A stretch of DNA of 6,811 bases from an uncultured Flavobacteriales bacterium. Lineage in GTDB: Bacteria; Bacteroidota; Bacteroidia; Flavobacteriales_D; Parvicellaceae. The notes beneath the pieces were generated by a model, which saw only the letters and a program-made list of their open reading frames with translations, was not told the origin of the DNA and made no database searches. Position numbers and translations under genes: made by a program. Of this stretch, positions 1-5,128 are shown one piece after another. Location: positions 1-6,811 of the forward strand of contig CALKFX010000073.1 of assembly GCA_938084875.1 (NCBI GenBank), read 5' to 3'. Numbering within the stretch: the stretch's first letter is position 1; each line of letters starts with the position of its first letter.

Positions 1-238
1 TTTTTAAAGAGTCAAAACTTTGCTTAATCGCAAACTTTAGTCTGTACTCAGTTCCAACTTCTGTTCTTAAAGAAAATTGATTGTGAAGTTTTAATTCATG
101 ATTTATCCAAGTGCCAAAATAGCCAGTTTGAACGGATAAAATAGATTTCTCTACACTAACTTTTTCTGAAGATTTTTTTTGAGAAAATGATATAAAATAA
201 ATTAGGTAAAATATTATTAATAAAGTAAATTTTTTCAT
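1..238 (-). CDS. Exported protein, probably outer-membrane beta-barrel, N-terminal 79 residues (cut by window edge)
   Basis: An ATG at 238 opens a frame that stays open to the left edge, so only the first 79 residues are visible and the stop lies outside the window. The N-terminus (MKKFTLLIIFYLIYFISFSQ) is a signal peptide with a probable cleavage site just before the Gln, as is usual in Flavobacteriia. After a short Lys/Ser/Glu stretch (21-30) come alternating patterns such as SILSVQTGYFGTWINHELKL and FSLRTEVGTEYRLKFAI. These look like amphipathic outer-membrane beta-strands with short turns. The gene starts 32 nt after the stop of the anti-sigma-like gene on the same strand, so it is probably the third gene of that operon. 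I infer an envelope or outer-membrane role, but the family is not recognised. Export is fairly sure; the beta-barrel call is tentative. Confidence 0.7.
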   Translation of the reverse strand, partial: MKKFTLLIIFYLIYFISFSQKKSSEKVSVEKSILSVQTGYFGTWINHELKLHNQFSLRTEVGTEYRLKFAIKQSFDSLK

Positions 239-270
239 AATCTAAACTATTCAATAACCATGCCGTTTGT

Positions 271-2007
271 CTATATTTTTAAGGAAATCCCAATATTTAA
301 ACCTAAAACATGGTATTTATGATCTACATCTGATTTTAGAATGGAGTTAGTTAAGTTAAACCAATATTTAGGTTCAATAAACATTTCTATATTTTTAAAT
401 TGATATCCTAAAGAAGCAGTAGTTACAATATTATAAATAGTCTTCTTTGCTTTAAAACTGTGAAGTCCTTGAATATTAGAATTGTAATACATTCCATTAC
501 TATTATTAATTCTAAATCCTACAGCACCACCTGCTCTCAATCCAATACTTATATTCTTTATTTTAGATTGATAACCTATCATAAATGGAATATTTAAGTA
601 AGTATATCTGTTTTGTACATTATAATTATTTATGGATTGTTCTTCATAGCTCTCATTAAGCCAATATGATGTATCCATCATTAAAGAATAAATTGCAGTA
701 TCCATTTGATTGGTATTGAAATCGTAATAAGGAACATGAAATGTTCCAATACTACAAACAGTGTCAATAAAATTAGAGTCATGTACCATATAGTTTTCAT
801 GAACATCATTGTAATCTATTTTTTCACCAAGACTAGCAGTATTAATTCCAGTAGATAAAGAGAATTTTTTATTAAAATTGTAATTAACTCTTAGGTCTAA
901 TGGTAATGAAATAATACATTCTTCTAATGTTTGAGAATACTGAGGATTAGGCGCCATACCTTGGCTAGGATCTAAAATTGATTTTTTTTTCATTATATAA
1001 TTAGTTCCTAAAGAAAATGAGATACTGAATTTTTTTTCAACTTTCATAGAATCATATAATTCTACCATTTCATTTTGAAGTGAATCAGGTGCTTTCTGAA
1101 TAGAATCTTTAATAATAGAGTCTAAAAGATTCTGTGAAAGTGCATCTGTGATAGAATCTTTAAATAAGAAAACTGAATTTTCTAACGTATCATTTATCTC
1201 TTTTAAAGAACTATCATTTATTGCATTAAAACCATCTTTAGAATCTATTATCAATGGATTTATAAATTTATTGTACATGGAGTCTGTTACAATATCTTTA
1301 ATTATATCTTTTTCTGTTGTTAAAATGAAATTACTTTTTGGATTATTTAATGCTAATTCAGCTAGTTTGTCCTTGCTATTTTCCAAATTATTATCTTTTA
1401 CTAATAAGTTTGTATTTTCAGTTACAACAGAAATTTTTGATGTTGGAATATCTAACGAAGTGCTACTTTTAGAGACTGTATTTAAAACTTCTTTTTTGGA
1501 TGAGGTTTCTAAATTTTTTTTAGTTTTTGAATTGCTATTTTTTGGTTGATTAATTTTTGAATTTTCTTGATTTGTTGAAATAATATTAGATCTTTTGACA
1601 TCATTAGCTTTTGTTTTACTAGCTCCAAGATCCTCATTATTGATATTTAGATTATCTGCACTTATTTCCTTTTTAATAGATTTAACTATTGTCTCATTTT
1701 CGTAATAATTAATATAAAGTAAGCTAGATATTAATAACAACAAAGCAGCTGCTGCACCATACCAATATTTCGAATTAAATCTTTTAAGTTGATCTAATTG
1801 CTGCTCAAGATTACTTAAATGCTTGTCGTCCAGAGAGAACTCTCTTTTATTTAGTTTGCTTTTAAAAAACTCATCAATATTTTTTGGATTGTTAAATTTA
1901 TCCAACTGATTTTCAAAATCTTTCAAATGTTGGTCATCCATTTTGAAGTCCCTATTTTCAAGCTTATTCTTAAAAAAATCGTCAATATTTCTATCGCTAT
2001 TTTTCAA
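271..2007 (-). CDS. Anti-sigma-like protein spanning both membranes: cytoplasmic motif, one TM helix, periplasmic linker, outer-membrane beta-barrel
   Basis: The probable role is to hold the neighbouring ECF sigma factor inactive and release it on an outer-membrane signal. Residues 1-80 are charged and cytoplasmic, with a motif of the type NIDxFFKxKLxxRxF present twice (7-40 and 43-76). A single transmembrane helix lies at about 82-100 (YGAAAALLLLISSLLYI). Residues 103-325 form an Asn/Ser/Lys-rich linker with many Asp-Ser pairs at about 242-320, long enough to cross the periplasm. Residues 327-578 read as beta-strands of a PorT-like barrel ending in HVLGLNIGISLKI. There is no signal peptide, as expected if the N-terminus stays in the cytoplasm. 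The start is a TTG overlapping the sigma stop by 11 nt. A stop codon sits directly upstream in frame and the first ATG (codon 23) would cut the first repeat, so TTG is preferred. The layout matches the dual membrane-spanning anti-sigma factors described in Bacteroides. Sigma binding is inferred from context and was not tested. Confidence 0.8.
   Translation of the reverse strand: MKNSDRNIDDFFKNKLENRDFKMDDQHLKDFENQLDKFNNPKNIDEFFKSKLNKREFSLDDKHLSNLEQQLDQLKRFNSKYWYGAAAALLLLISSLLYINYYENETIVKSIKKEISADNLNINNEDLGASKTKANDVKRSNIISTNQENSKINQPKNSNSKTKKNLETSSKKEVLNTVSKSSTSLDIPTSKISVVTENTNLLVKDNNLENSKDKLAELALNNPKSNFILTTEKDIIKDIVTDSMYNKFINPLIIDSKDGFNAINDSSLKEINDTLENSVFLFKDSITDALSQNLLDSIIKDSIQKAPDSLQNEMVELYDSMKVEKKFSISFSLGTNYIMKKKSILDPSQGMAPNPQYSQTLEECIISLPLDLRVNYNFNKKFSLSTGINTASLGEKIDYNDVHENYMVHDSNFIDTVCSIGTFHVPYYDFNTNQMDTAIYSLMMDTSYWLNESYEEQSINNYNVQNRYTYLNIPFMIGYQSKIKNISIGLRAGGAVGFRINNSNGMYYNSNIQGLHSFKAKKTIYNIVTTASLGYQFKNIEMFIEPKYWFNLTNSILKSDVDHKYHVLGLNIGISLKI
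1780..1989 (-). repeat. Tandem duplication of a 34-residue motif in the anti-sigma N-terminus
   Basis: The coding positions 1888-1989 and 1780-1881 encode two in-frame copies of one motif with a period of 36 codons. Copy 1 begins NIDDFFKNKLENRDF and copy 2 begins NIDEFFKSKLNKREF. I count 18 identical residues of 34 in an ungapped alignment, with conserved F-F-K, K-L, R, F, D-D, H-L, E, Q-L-D positions. Most other differences are conservative (D/E, M/L, F/L). The DNA copies have diverged, so the duplication is not recent. In related anti-sigma proteins this region normally appears once. Confidence 0.85.
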
Positions 2008-2545
2008 CTAAATTTTGTTTTTTTAATATTTGTTCTTTCAATTTCTTTCTTGCTTCTTTAACATGCCATTTGGACGTATTAGTAGAAATTTCTAATTGTT
2101 CTGCTATTTCTTTATGAGAATAACCATCTATAGCAAAAAGGTTAAAAACTAACTTGGTAGCTTTTGGAAGTTTTAAAATCATATTGTTTAACTCTTCTGC
2201 TCTTATTTCTAAATCATAATCATTTATAGTGTAATTCTCATTAGTAGATATTTCATCACTGTATTCAATAAAATTATGTTTTGAATTTTTTCTAAAATCA
2301 TCTATTGCAGTATTAATGGCAATTCTTCTTATCCAAGCATTAAATGGGATACTAGGTTTGTAAGTTTCTATATTGGTTAGCACTTTTAAAAATGAGTTTA
2401 TAGATAATGATTTTGCATCTTCTTTGTTTTTTTTATATCTGTAGGCTACGCTCATTAGAATGCCAAAACATTTTTTATAAAGTTCGAGTTGGGCTCTTCT
2501 ATCTTGGTTAATTAGTTTTTTAATAAATGAATTATCTAATTCCAA
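1997..2545 (-). CDS. RNA polymerase ECF (sigma-70 family) sigma factor
   Basis: This 182-residue protein is an extracytoplasmic-function sigma factor, which directs core RNA polymerase to a small regulon. Region 2 spans about 17-88 and includes the conserved stretch PFNAWIRRIAINTAIDDFRK (region 2.3-2.4). Region 4 spans about 118-172, with a helix-turn-helix at 142-167 (YSHKEIAEQLEIS…WHVKEARKKL). Length and domain order are normal for the family. Region 2.2 reads DAKSLSINSFLKVL instead of the usual DAEDxxQExF core-binding pattern, a variant I associate with one Bacteroidota subgroup. The start is TTG at 2545: no in-frame ATG lies between it and the upstream stop at 2570-2572, and the next ATG (codon 31) would cut region 2. 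Its last codons overlap the anti-sigma-like gene, so the pair is probably translationally coupled. Autoregulation is likely by analogy, but I could not identify a convincing promoter. Confidence 0.92.
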   Translation of the reverse strand: MELDNSFIKKLINQDRRAQLELYKKCFGILMSVAYRYKKNKEDAKSLSINSFLKVLTNIETYKPSIPFNAWIRRIAINTAIDDFRKNSKHNFIEYSDEISTNENYTINDYDLEIRAEELNNMILKLPKATKLVFNLFAIDGYSHKEIAEQLEISTNTSKWHVKEARKKLKEQILKKQNLVEK

Positions 2546-2608
2546 AAAAATAAATTGTATGCCTTTAAATTAGTATTTCAATAAAATTTCAGGCAGGTTA
2601 TTTATCGC

Positions 2609-2654
2609 ATTATAACAAATTATTTAACAAAGCTTATGTTTTTATCTGGTTTTC
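2609..2654 (-). repeat. Degenerate second copy of a T9SS tail end plus 3' flank (copy B)
   Basis: On the minus strand this 46-nt segment aligns with 2925-2971, with 40 of 46 positions identical and one gap. Copy A encodes the end of a T9SS sorting domain, GENQVETISFIK followed by its stop. Here the same sequence reads KTENQIKT and then stops, because one A is missing. Restoring that base would give a tail ending ISFVK. The similarity continues past the stop codon into the TTATAAT flank, so this looks like a decayed duplicate of a gene end, not chance resemblance of coding motifs. No intact upstream gene for this tail is present. Confidence 0.65.
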
Positions 2655-2667
2655 AGTTTTACTAAAT

Positions 2668-2796
2668 TTAAGATTGGTATCCTTCAAACTGTATTATATC
2701 CATCATTTCATTACATTCCTTTTCTGTAATATATCCTTTTACATATCCTTTAATACACTCCAAGGCTCTTTCCGCTTTTTCTACATCTAAATACAT
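2668..2796 (-). CDS. Possible small protein, 42 residues, unknown function
   Basis: An ATG at 2796 opens a 42-residue frame beginning MYLDVEKAERALECIKGYVK and ending in MMDIIQFEGYQS before TAA. The composition is charged and helical with two Cys, unlike the Asn/Lys/Ile-rich junk usually translated from such AT-rich DNA. The pattern IKGYVKGYITEKECNEMMDII loosely resembles SHOCT-type two-helix tails (helix, Gly-x-Ile-Thr/Ser turn, helix). The frame continues open upstream of the ATG for some 32 codons, to an in-frame TAA within the terminator hairpin, so it could also be the remnant of a longer gene's C-terminus. No signal peptide or ribosome-binding site is evident. Coding status is uncertain. 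Confidence 0.35.
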   Translation of the reverse strand: MYLDVEKAERALECIKGYVKGYITEKECNEMMDIIQFEGYQS

Positions 2797-2869
2797 TATT
2801 GACCATAACGAAAATAATTTAAGGTTGTGGTGGGTGAGAAAGTTATTTTTTTTAGTTAGAATTAAAATT

Positions 2870-2914
2870 AAACTACTATAATATCTTTCAATCTTTTAAA
2901 GATTATGGTAGTTT
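2870..2914 (-). terminator. Imperfect hairpin, probable terminator downstream of the broken T9SS gene
   Basis: The plus-strand arms aaactactataatatcttt (2870-2888) and aaagattatggtagttt (2898-2914) pair with a 2-nt bulge and one non-Watson-Crick position around a 9-nt loop. On the minus strand the hairpin begins 22 nt after the T9SS tail stop (2936) and is followed by a T-rich run (2869 downwards). The opposite strand also ends in a T run (2912-2917), so it could work in both directions. A smaller perfect palindrome lies at 2890-2904. Confidence 0.55.
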
Positions 2915-2924
2915 TTTAAAGTTA

Positions 2925-2971
2925 ATTATAACAGTTTATTTAATAAAGCTTATTGTTTCTACTTGGTTTTC
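2925..2971 (-). repeat. T9SS tail end plus 3' flank (copy A of the direct repeat)
   Basis: This 47-nt segment covers the last 11 codons and the stop of the T9SS tail at the end of the broken gene, plus about 11 nt of untranslated flank. It is the better-preserved partner of 2609-2654, in the same orientation and about 316 nt away. The two copies share the AATAAGCTTT…TTAAATAA core and the TGTTATAAT flank. Confidence 0.65.
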
Positions 2972-3189
2972 CCCTTTTATTTTTAGGAAATAAAGCCCAT
3001 TTCCTAAATTTTCAGTGTTCTATCAGAACCCATGGTCTCCCAATAGTAAACAAATGTATTTAGATTATTAGCAGTAATTTGTAATTGATATTGCGATCCG
3101 GTAATGGTTAATGAATCACAAGCTGTAGATTGTCCTTTAATTAAGGTTAAGGTTAAAATTGAAAGAATTAAAGGAATAATTTTTTTCAT
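2936..3189 (-). pseudogene. Broken secreted-protein gene: signal peptide and N-terminal module joined out of frame to a T9SS sorting tail
   Basis: The ATG at 3189 opens 61 codons that end at 3004. They encode a signal peptide (MKKIIPLILSILTLTLIKGQ) and then a module beginning STACDSLTITGSQYQLQITA and ending YYWETMGSD. I recognise this module as typical of small secreted flavobacterial proteins that normally run well beyond 100 residues. It stops after an unrelated RTLKI. In another frame, starting near 3020, the DNA encodes NTENLGNG and then LYFLKIKGENQVETISFIK with a stop at 2936. This is a characteristic T9SS type-A C-terminal tail (YFLKIK…xxFIK). In that frame TGA TAG stops lie immediately upstream (3027-3022), so the tail has no start of its own. 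I infer a deletion, or a recombination with a paralogous tail, near 3020-3030 that removed the middle and shifted the frame. A short functional 61-residue protein cannot be excluded. Confidence 0.7.
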
Positions 3190-3217
3190 TGTAAAAAGTT
3201 TAGTTTAATTATTGATA

Positions 3218-3251
3218 TAACGCTAGATTTGAAAAAAAAAGGGGGGGCAAA
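3218..3251 (-). promoter_or_regulatory. Candidate Bacteroidota promoter with a C7-T9 homopolymer spacer (weak)
   Basis: On the minus strand a TTTG (3251-3248) matches the Bacteroidota -33 element. It is followed by seven C and nine T, then CAAATC, then TAGCGTTA (3225-3218), a 4-of-6 match to the TAnnTTTG -7 element. The spacer is 22 nt, slightly longer than the usual 19-21. On the plus strand the run is A9 at 3232-3240 followed by G7 at 3241-3247. The run is directly visible; the promoter call is speculative. It would drive the broken gene that starts at 3189. Confidence 0.2.
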
Positions 3252-3836
3252 TTATTTTTCAATAAATTTCTTCTCTATTGAACCATCAGAATATAAGTAG
3301 ATTACCATTTCATGATTGATTTTTTCAGTATCTACTATTTGCCCAGCAAGATTGTAGACATTTACTAGATGTTTATTTTTAGATTCTAAATTTGAAATAT
3401 TGGTAAATCCAGTATTTAACATCGAAAGATTCCAAAAAGAAGACATTAAACTGTCTCTAGCTATGAAAAATGGTAAAATACAATTTGTTATTGGGGTTGT
3501 TGAGGTTGCATTGTCTCCAATAATTAGTGATAGAATGAAGAATATATAATCATCATTAAAAGAAACGCTAAATGTAGGACTGGGAATTGTACTTTGCCAT
3601 ATATGGGTATTTCCGTTCCAATTATGACTTCCTGGAGGATACGCTCTCCAGTCATAAATACCAGATACAGTAGCAATATTAGGATTTAGATTAAATAAAC
3701 TATCGTAATTGGTAGTTAGCACAATTTCTGTAAAAGAATTTTGAGGAAGCAAATGAACTCTTAAATCTCCACAATTTTGAGATTTTAATAAAAATGGAAC
3801 TGTTAATCCTAAAAATATTAATCTGATTTTTTTCAC
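3252..3836 (-). CDS. Secreted protein of unknown function with a probable T9SS-type C-terminal tail
   Basis: This 194-residue protein begins with a signal peptide (MKKIRLIFLGLTVPFLLKSQ) and a mature N-terminus NCGDLRV. The start is GTG at 3836; placing it there gives a perfect lipid-export signal core, and no nearby ATG does so. Residues 25-150 are rich in aromatic, Asn, Ser and Thr residues and probably form beta-sheet. They include WRAYPPGSHNWNGNTHIW at about 63-80. I recognise no catalytic motif. The C-terminus (about 150-194) reads NVYNLAGQIVD, then IYLYSDGSIEKKFIEK. This resembles the terminal module VDVLGRE…YxYDDGTVEKKIxIE found on many small secreted flavobacterial proteins and is probably a T9SS sorting tail. 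Cys residues near positions 22 and 118 could form a disulphide. It lies 62 nt upstream of the broken gene, which begins with a similar signal peptide. The pair may be a small family of secreted proteins. Confidence 0.75.
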   Translation of the reverse strand: MKKIRLIFLGLTVPFLLKSQNCGDLRVHLLPQNSFTEIVLTTNYDSLFNLNPNIATVSGIYDWRAYPPGSHNWNGNTHIWQSTIPSPTFSVSFNDDYIFFILSLIIGDNATSTTPITNCILPFFIARDSLMSSFWNLSMLNTGFTNISNLESKNKHLVNVYNLAGQIVDTEKINHEMVIYLYSDGSIEKKFIEK

Positions 3837-3917
3837 TACGTAATTATAAATTATTTATTTAAAATCATTTACGGATGTTTAACTTAAAGTGAGTGGTTTA
3901 TAAATAAATATAATTAT

Positions 3918-4703
3918 TTAAAGACTTATATAGCCTTCAAAATAAGTTATTGCTTTCCCGCTTATTTCAACTCTATCTTTTTTTAGTTCGCAGAATAATT
4001 CTCCTTTTCTCTCAGAAATTTGTTGAGCAATCATCCTTTTTTTAAGGATTTCATTTGACCAATATGGGGTTAATGTACAATGTGCCGACCCCGTAACAGG
4101 ATCTTCTAAAATTGTAGCTTGTGGAGTAAAAAATCTAGATACAAAATCATAATTTTCTCCTCTAGCTGTTACTATTACACCACCTGGATTAAGATCTATT
4201 TTATCAAATACTTCTCTATTTATAACGATATCTTCAATTTGTTTCTGATTTTCATAAACCAATAAATAATCTCTTGCTTTTAGGATTATTTTTGGTTGGA
4301 CATTCAAAGCATTTTTTATTTCATCTGGTAGTGAAGCCGATATGGGATCTCTTCTTGGTAAATCCATTAAATAGAGTCCATTATTTAAGGATACTTCTAA
4401 TTCTCCACTCAATGTTTCAAAGATTACTTTTTCAGATTCTAATTTTAGTTCAGAAAGAATACAATGTGCAGTTGCCAGTGTAGCATGGCCACAAAGATCC
4501 ATTTCTATATCAGGCGTAAACCATCTTAAATGAAAGTTTTTTCCTTTTCTAACAAAAAAAGCGGTTTCAGCAACTGCATTTTCTTTAGCAATTTTTAGTA
4601 AGACTTCATCTTTTAGCCAGTTTTCTAAAGGAACTACACAAGCAGGATTCCCGCCAAATACCTTATCACTAAAAGCATCTATTTGAAAGATTGGTAGTTT
4701 CAT
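3918..4703 (-). CDS. PhzF-family isomerase/epimerase
   Basis: At 261 residues this has the usual size for the PhzF/YddE family, cytoplasmic enzymes with a diaminopimelate-epimerase-like fold of two similar halves. Family hallmarks are in order: QIDAFSDKVFGGNPACVV (7-24), the NAVAETAFF stretch with the catalytic Glu at 46, FTPDIEMDLCGHAT (62-75) with His73, and FTPQATILEDPVTGSAH (192-208) with Asp201 and Ser206. These match the Glu, His, Asp and Ser positions known from Pseudomonas PhzF. The residues of a functional enzyme are therefore all present. PhzF itself isomerises trans-2,3-dihydro-3-hydroxyanthranilate in phenazine synthesis, but no other phz gene is visible. Most relatives outside phenazine clusters have unknown substrates, so the phz symbol is not justified. 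The ATG at 4703 is separated from the cupin stop by a single base, so the two are probably co-translated. Confidence 0.93.
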   Translation of the reverse strand: MKLPIFQIDAFSDKVFGGNPACVVPLENWLKDEVLLKIAKENAVAETAFFVRKGKNFHLRWFTPDIEMDLCGHATLATAHCILSELKLESEKVIFETLSGELEVSLNNGLYLMDLPRRDPISASLPDEIKNALNVQPKIILKARDYLLVYENQKQIEDIVINREVFDKIDLNPGGVIVTARGENYDFVSRFFTPQATILEDPVTGSAHCTLTPYWSNEILKKRMIAQQISERKGELFCELKKDRVEISGKAITYFEGYISL

Positions 4704-4704
4704 T

Positions 4705-5064
4705 TTAAAGAGATTCTAGTTTTTTTCGAGTTCGTTCATTTTCTAAATTTCCAGTATTCACGGTAGTGACAGGCTCGAAAAGCATTATAGAAACTTCTTC
4801 ATCTGCAATTGGCTTATGTTCAACTCCTTTAGGAACTATGATTATTTCATTTTCCTTAATAGTTTCTGTTCTGTCCCTAAAAGCAATTTTAAGAGTTCCT
4901 TTTAGTACTAAAAACATTTCATCTTCATCATCGTGTTTGTGCCAAATAAATTCTCCTTTTAACTTTGCAAGTTTTACATGTTGGTGGTTCAATTCTCCAA
5001 TAATCTTAGGATTCCAATGATCGTTAAATTGAGCTAATTTTTGGGATATATTTATTTTTTTCAT
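4705..5064 (-). CDS. Small single-domain cupin, metal-binding
   Basis: This 119-residue protein is a minimal cupin, a small beta-barrel that usually holds one metal ion. Motif 1 is HKHDDEDEMFLVLKG, with His42, His44 and Glu49 as likely ligands and Gly56 at the normal spacing. Motif 2 is VPKGVEHKP, with His83 as the fourth ligand. The ending IMLFEPVTTVNTGN is typical of a widespread small cupin family with no assigned reaction. A TTG five codons upstream (5079) is also in frame, but the ATG at 5064 is preferred because MKKINISQKLAQFNDHW is how this family normally begins. It lies one base before the PhzF-family gene and 64 nt after the DinB-like gene. It may be an isomerase, a dioxygenase-like enzyme or a small-molecule sensor; the sequence does not decide. 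Confidence 0.9.
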   Translation of the reverse strand: MKKINISQKLAQFNDHWNPKIIGELNHQHVKLAKLKGEFIWHKHDDEDEMFLVLKGTLKIAFRDRTETIKENEIIIVPKGVEHKPIADEEVSIMLFEPVTTVNTGNLENERTRKKLESL

Positions 5065-5077
5065 CCTTGAATTTATC

Positions 5078-5094
5078 AATGTTTCACAAACATT
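5078..5094. repeat. Short perfect inverted repeat upstream of the cupin-PhzF pair
   Basis: The sequence aatgttt-cac-aaacatt has two perfect 7-nt arms and a 3-nt centre. It lies 13 nt before the cupin ATG (5064). Directly upstream on the minus strand is TATATTTA (5103-5096), a 5-of-6 match to the Bacteroidota -7 element, but no TTTG sits at the right distance. It could be an operator or a leader hairpin for the cupin-PhzF pair. In DNA this AT-rich, chance is also possible. Confidence 0.3.
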
Positions 5095-5128
5095 TTAAAT
5101 ATAGTTAAATAAGTTATGTAATATTTTG

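Larger units (their letters stand above)
2546..2935. other. 390-nt stretch without an established gene: T9SS tail remnant, small ORF and terminator
   Basis: This stretch lies between the sigma-factor start and the end of the broken T9SS gene. It contains the leader and presumed promoter of the sigma operon (2546-2608), a degenerate copy of a T9SS tail with its flank (2609-2654), a possible small ORF (2668-2796) and a hairpin (2870-2914). I found no exact match to the Bacteroidota promoter pattern (TTTG, about 20 nt, TAnnTTTG) ahead of the sigma gene. A TATAAT at 2609-2614 on the minus strand lies inside the repeated flank, so it may mean nothing. Confidence 0.6.

Noticed and set aside
1148..1549. 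133-codon open frame on the plus strand
   Set aside because: It lies entirely antisense within the anti-sigma-like gene, in its low-complexity linker. The translation is Ser/Phe/Leu-rich, as expected from the complement of Asn/Lys/Asp/Ser codons.
2546..3251. Insertion sequence or mobile element in the decayed region
   Set aside because: No transposase-like frame, terminal inverted repeats or target duplication; the repeats are ends of secreted-protein genes.
3901..3920. Palindrome TAAATAA…TTATTTA at the stop of the PhzF-family gene
   Set aside because: It consists only of A and T, so it would form a very weak hairpin, and such palindromes are expected by chance in this composition.
3918..4703. 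Phenazine biosynthesis gene cluster
   Set aside because: The PhzF-type fold alone does not indicate phenazine synthesis, and no other phz-like gene is in the window.
4705..5079. TTG at 5079 as the cupin start
   Set aside because: It adds only MINSR ahead of an ATG (5064) that gives the normal family N-terminus.
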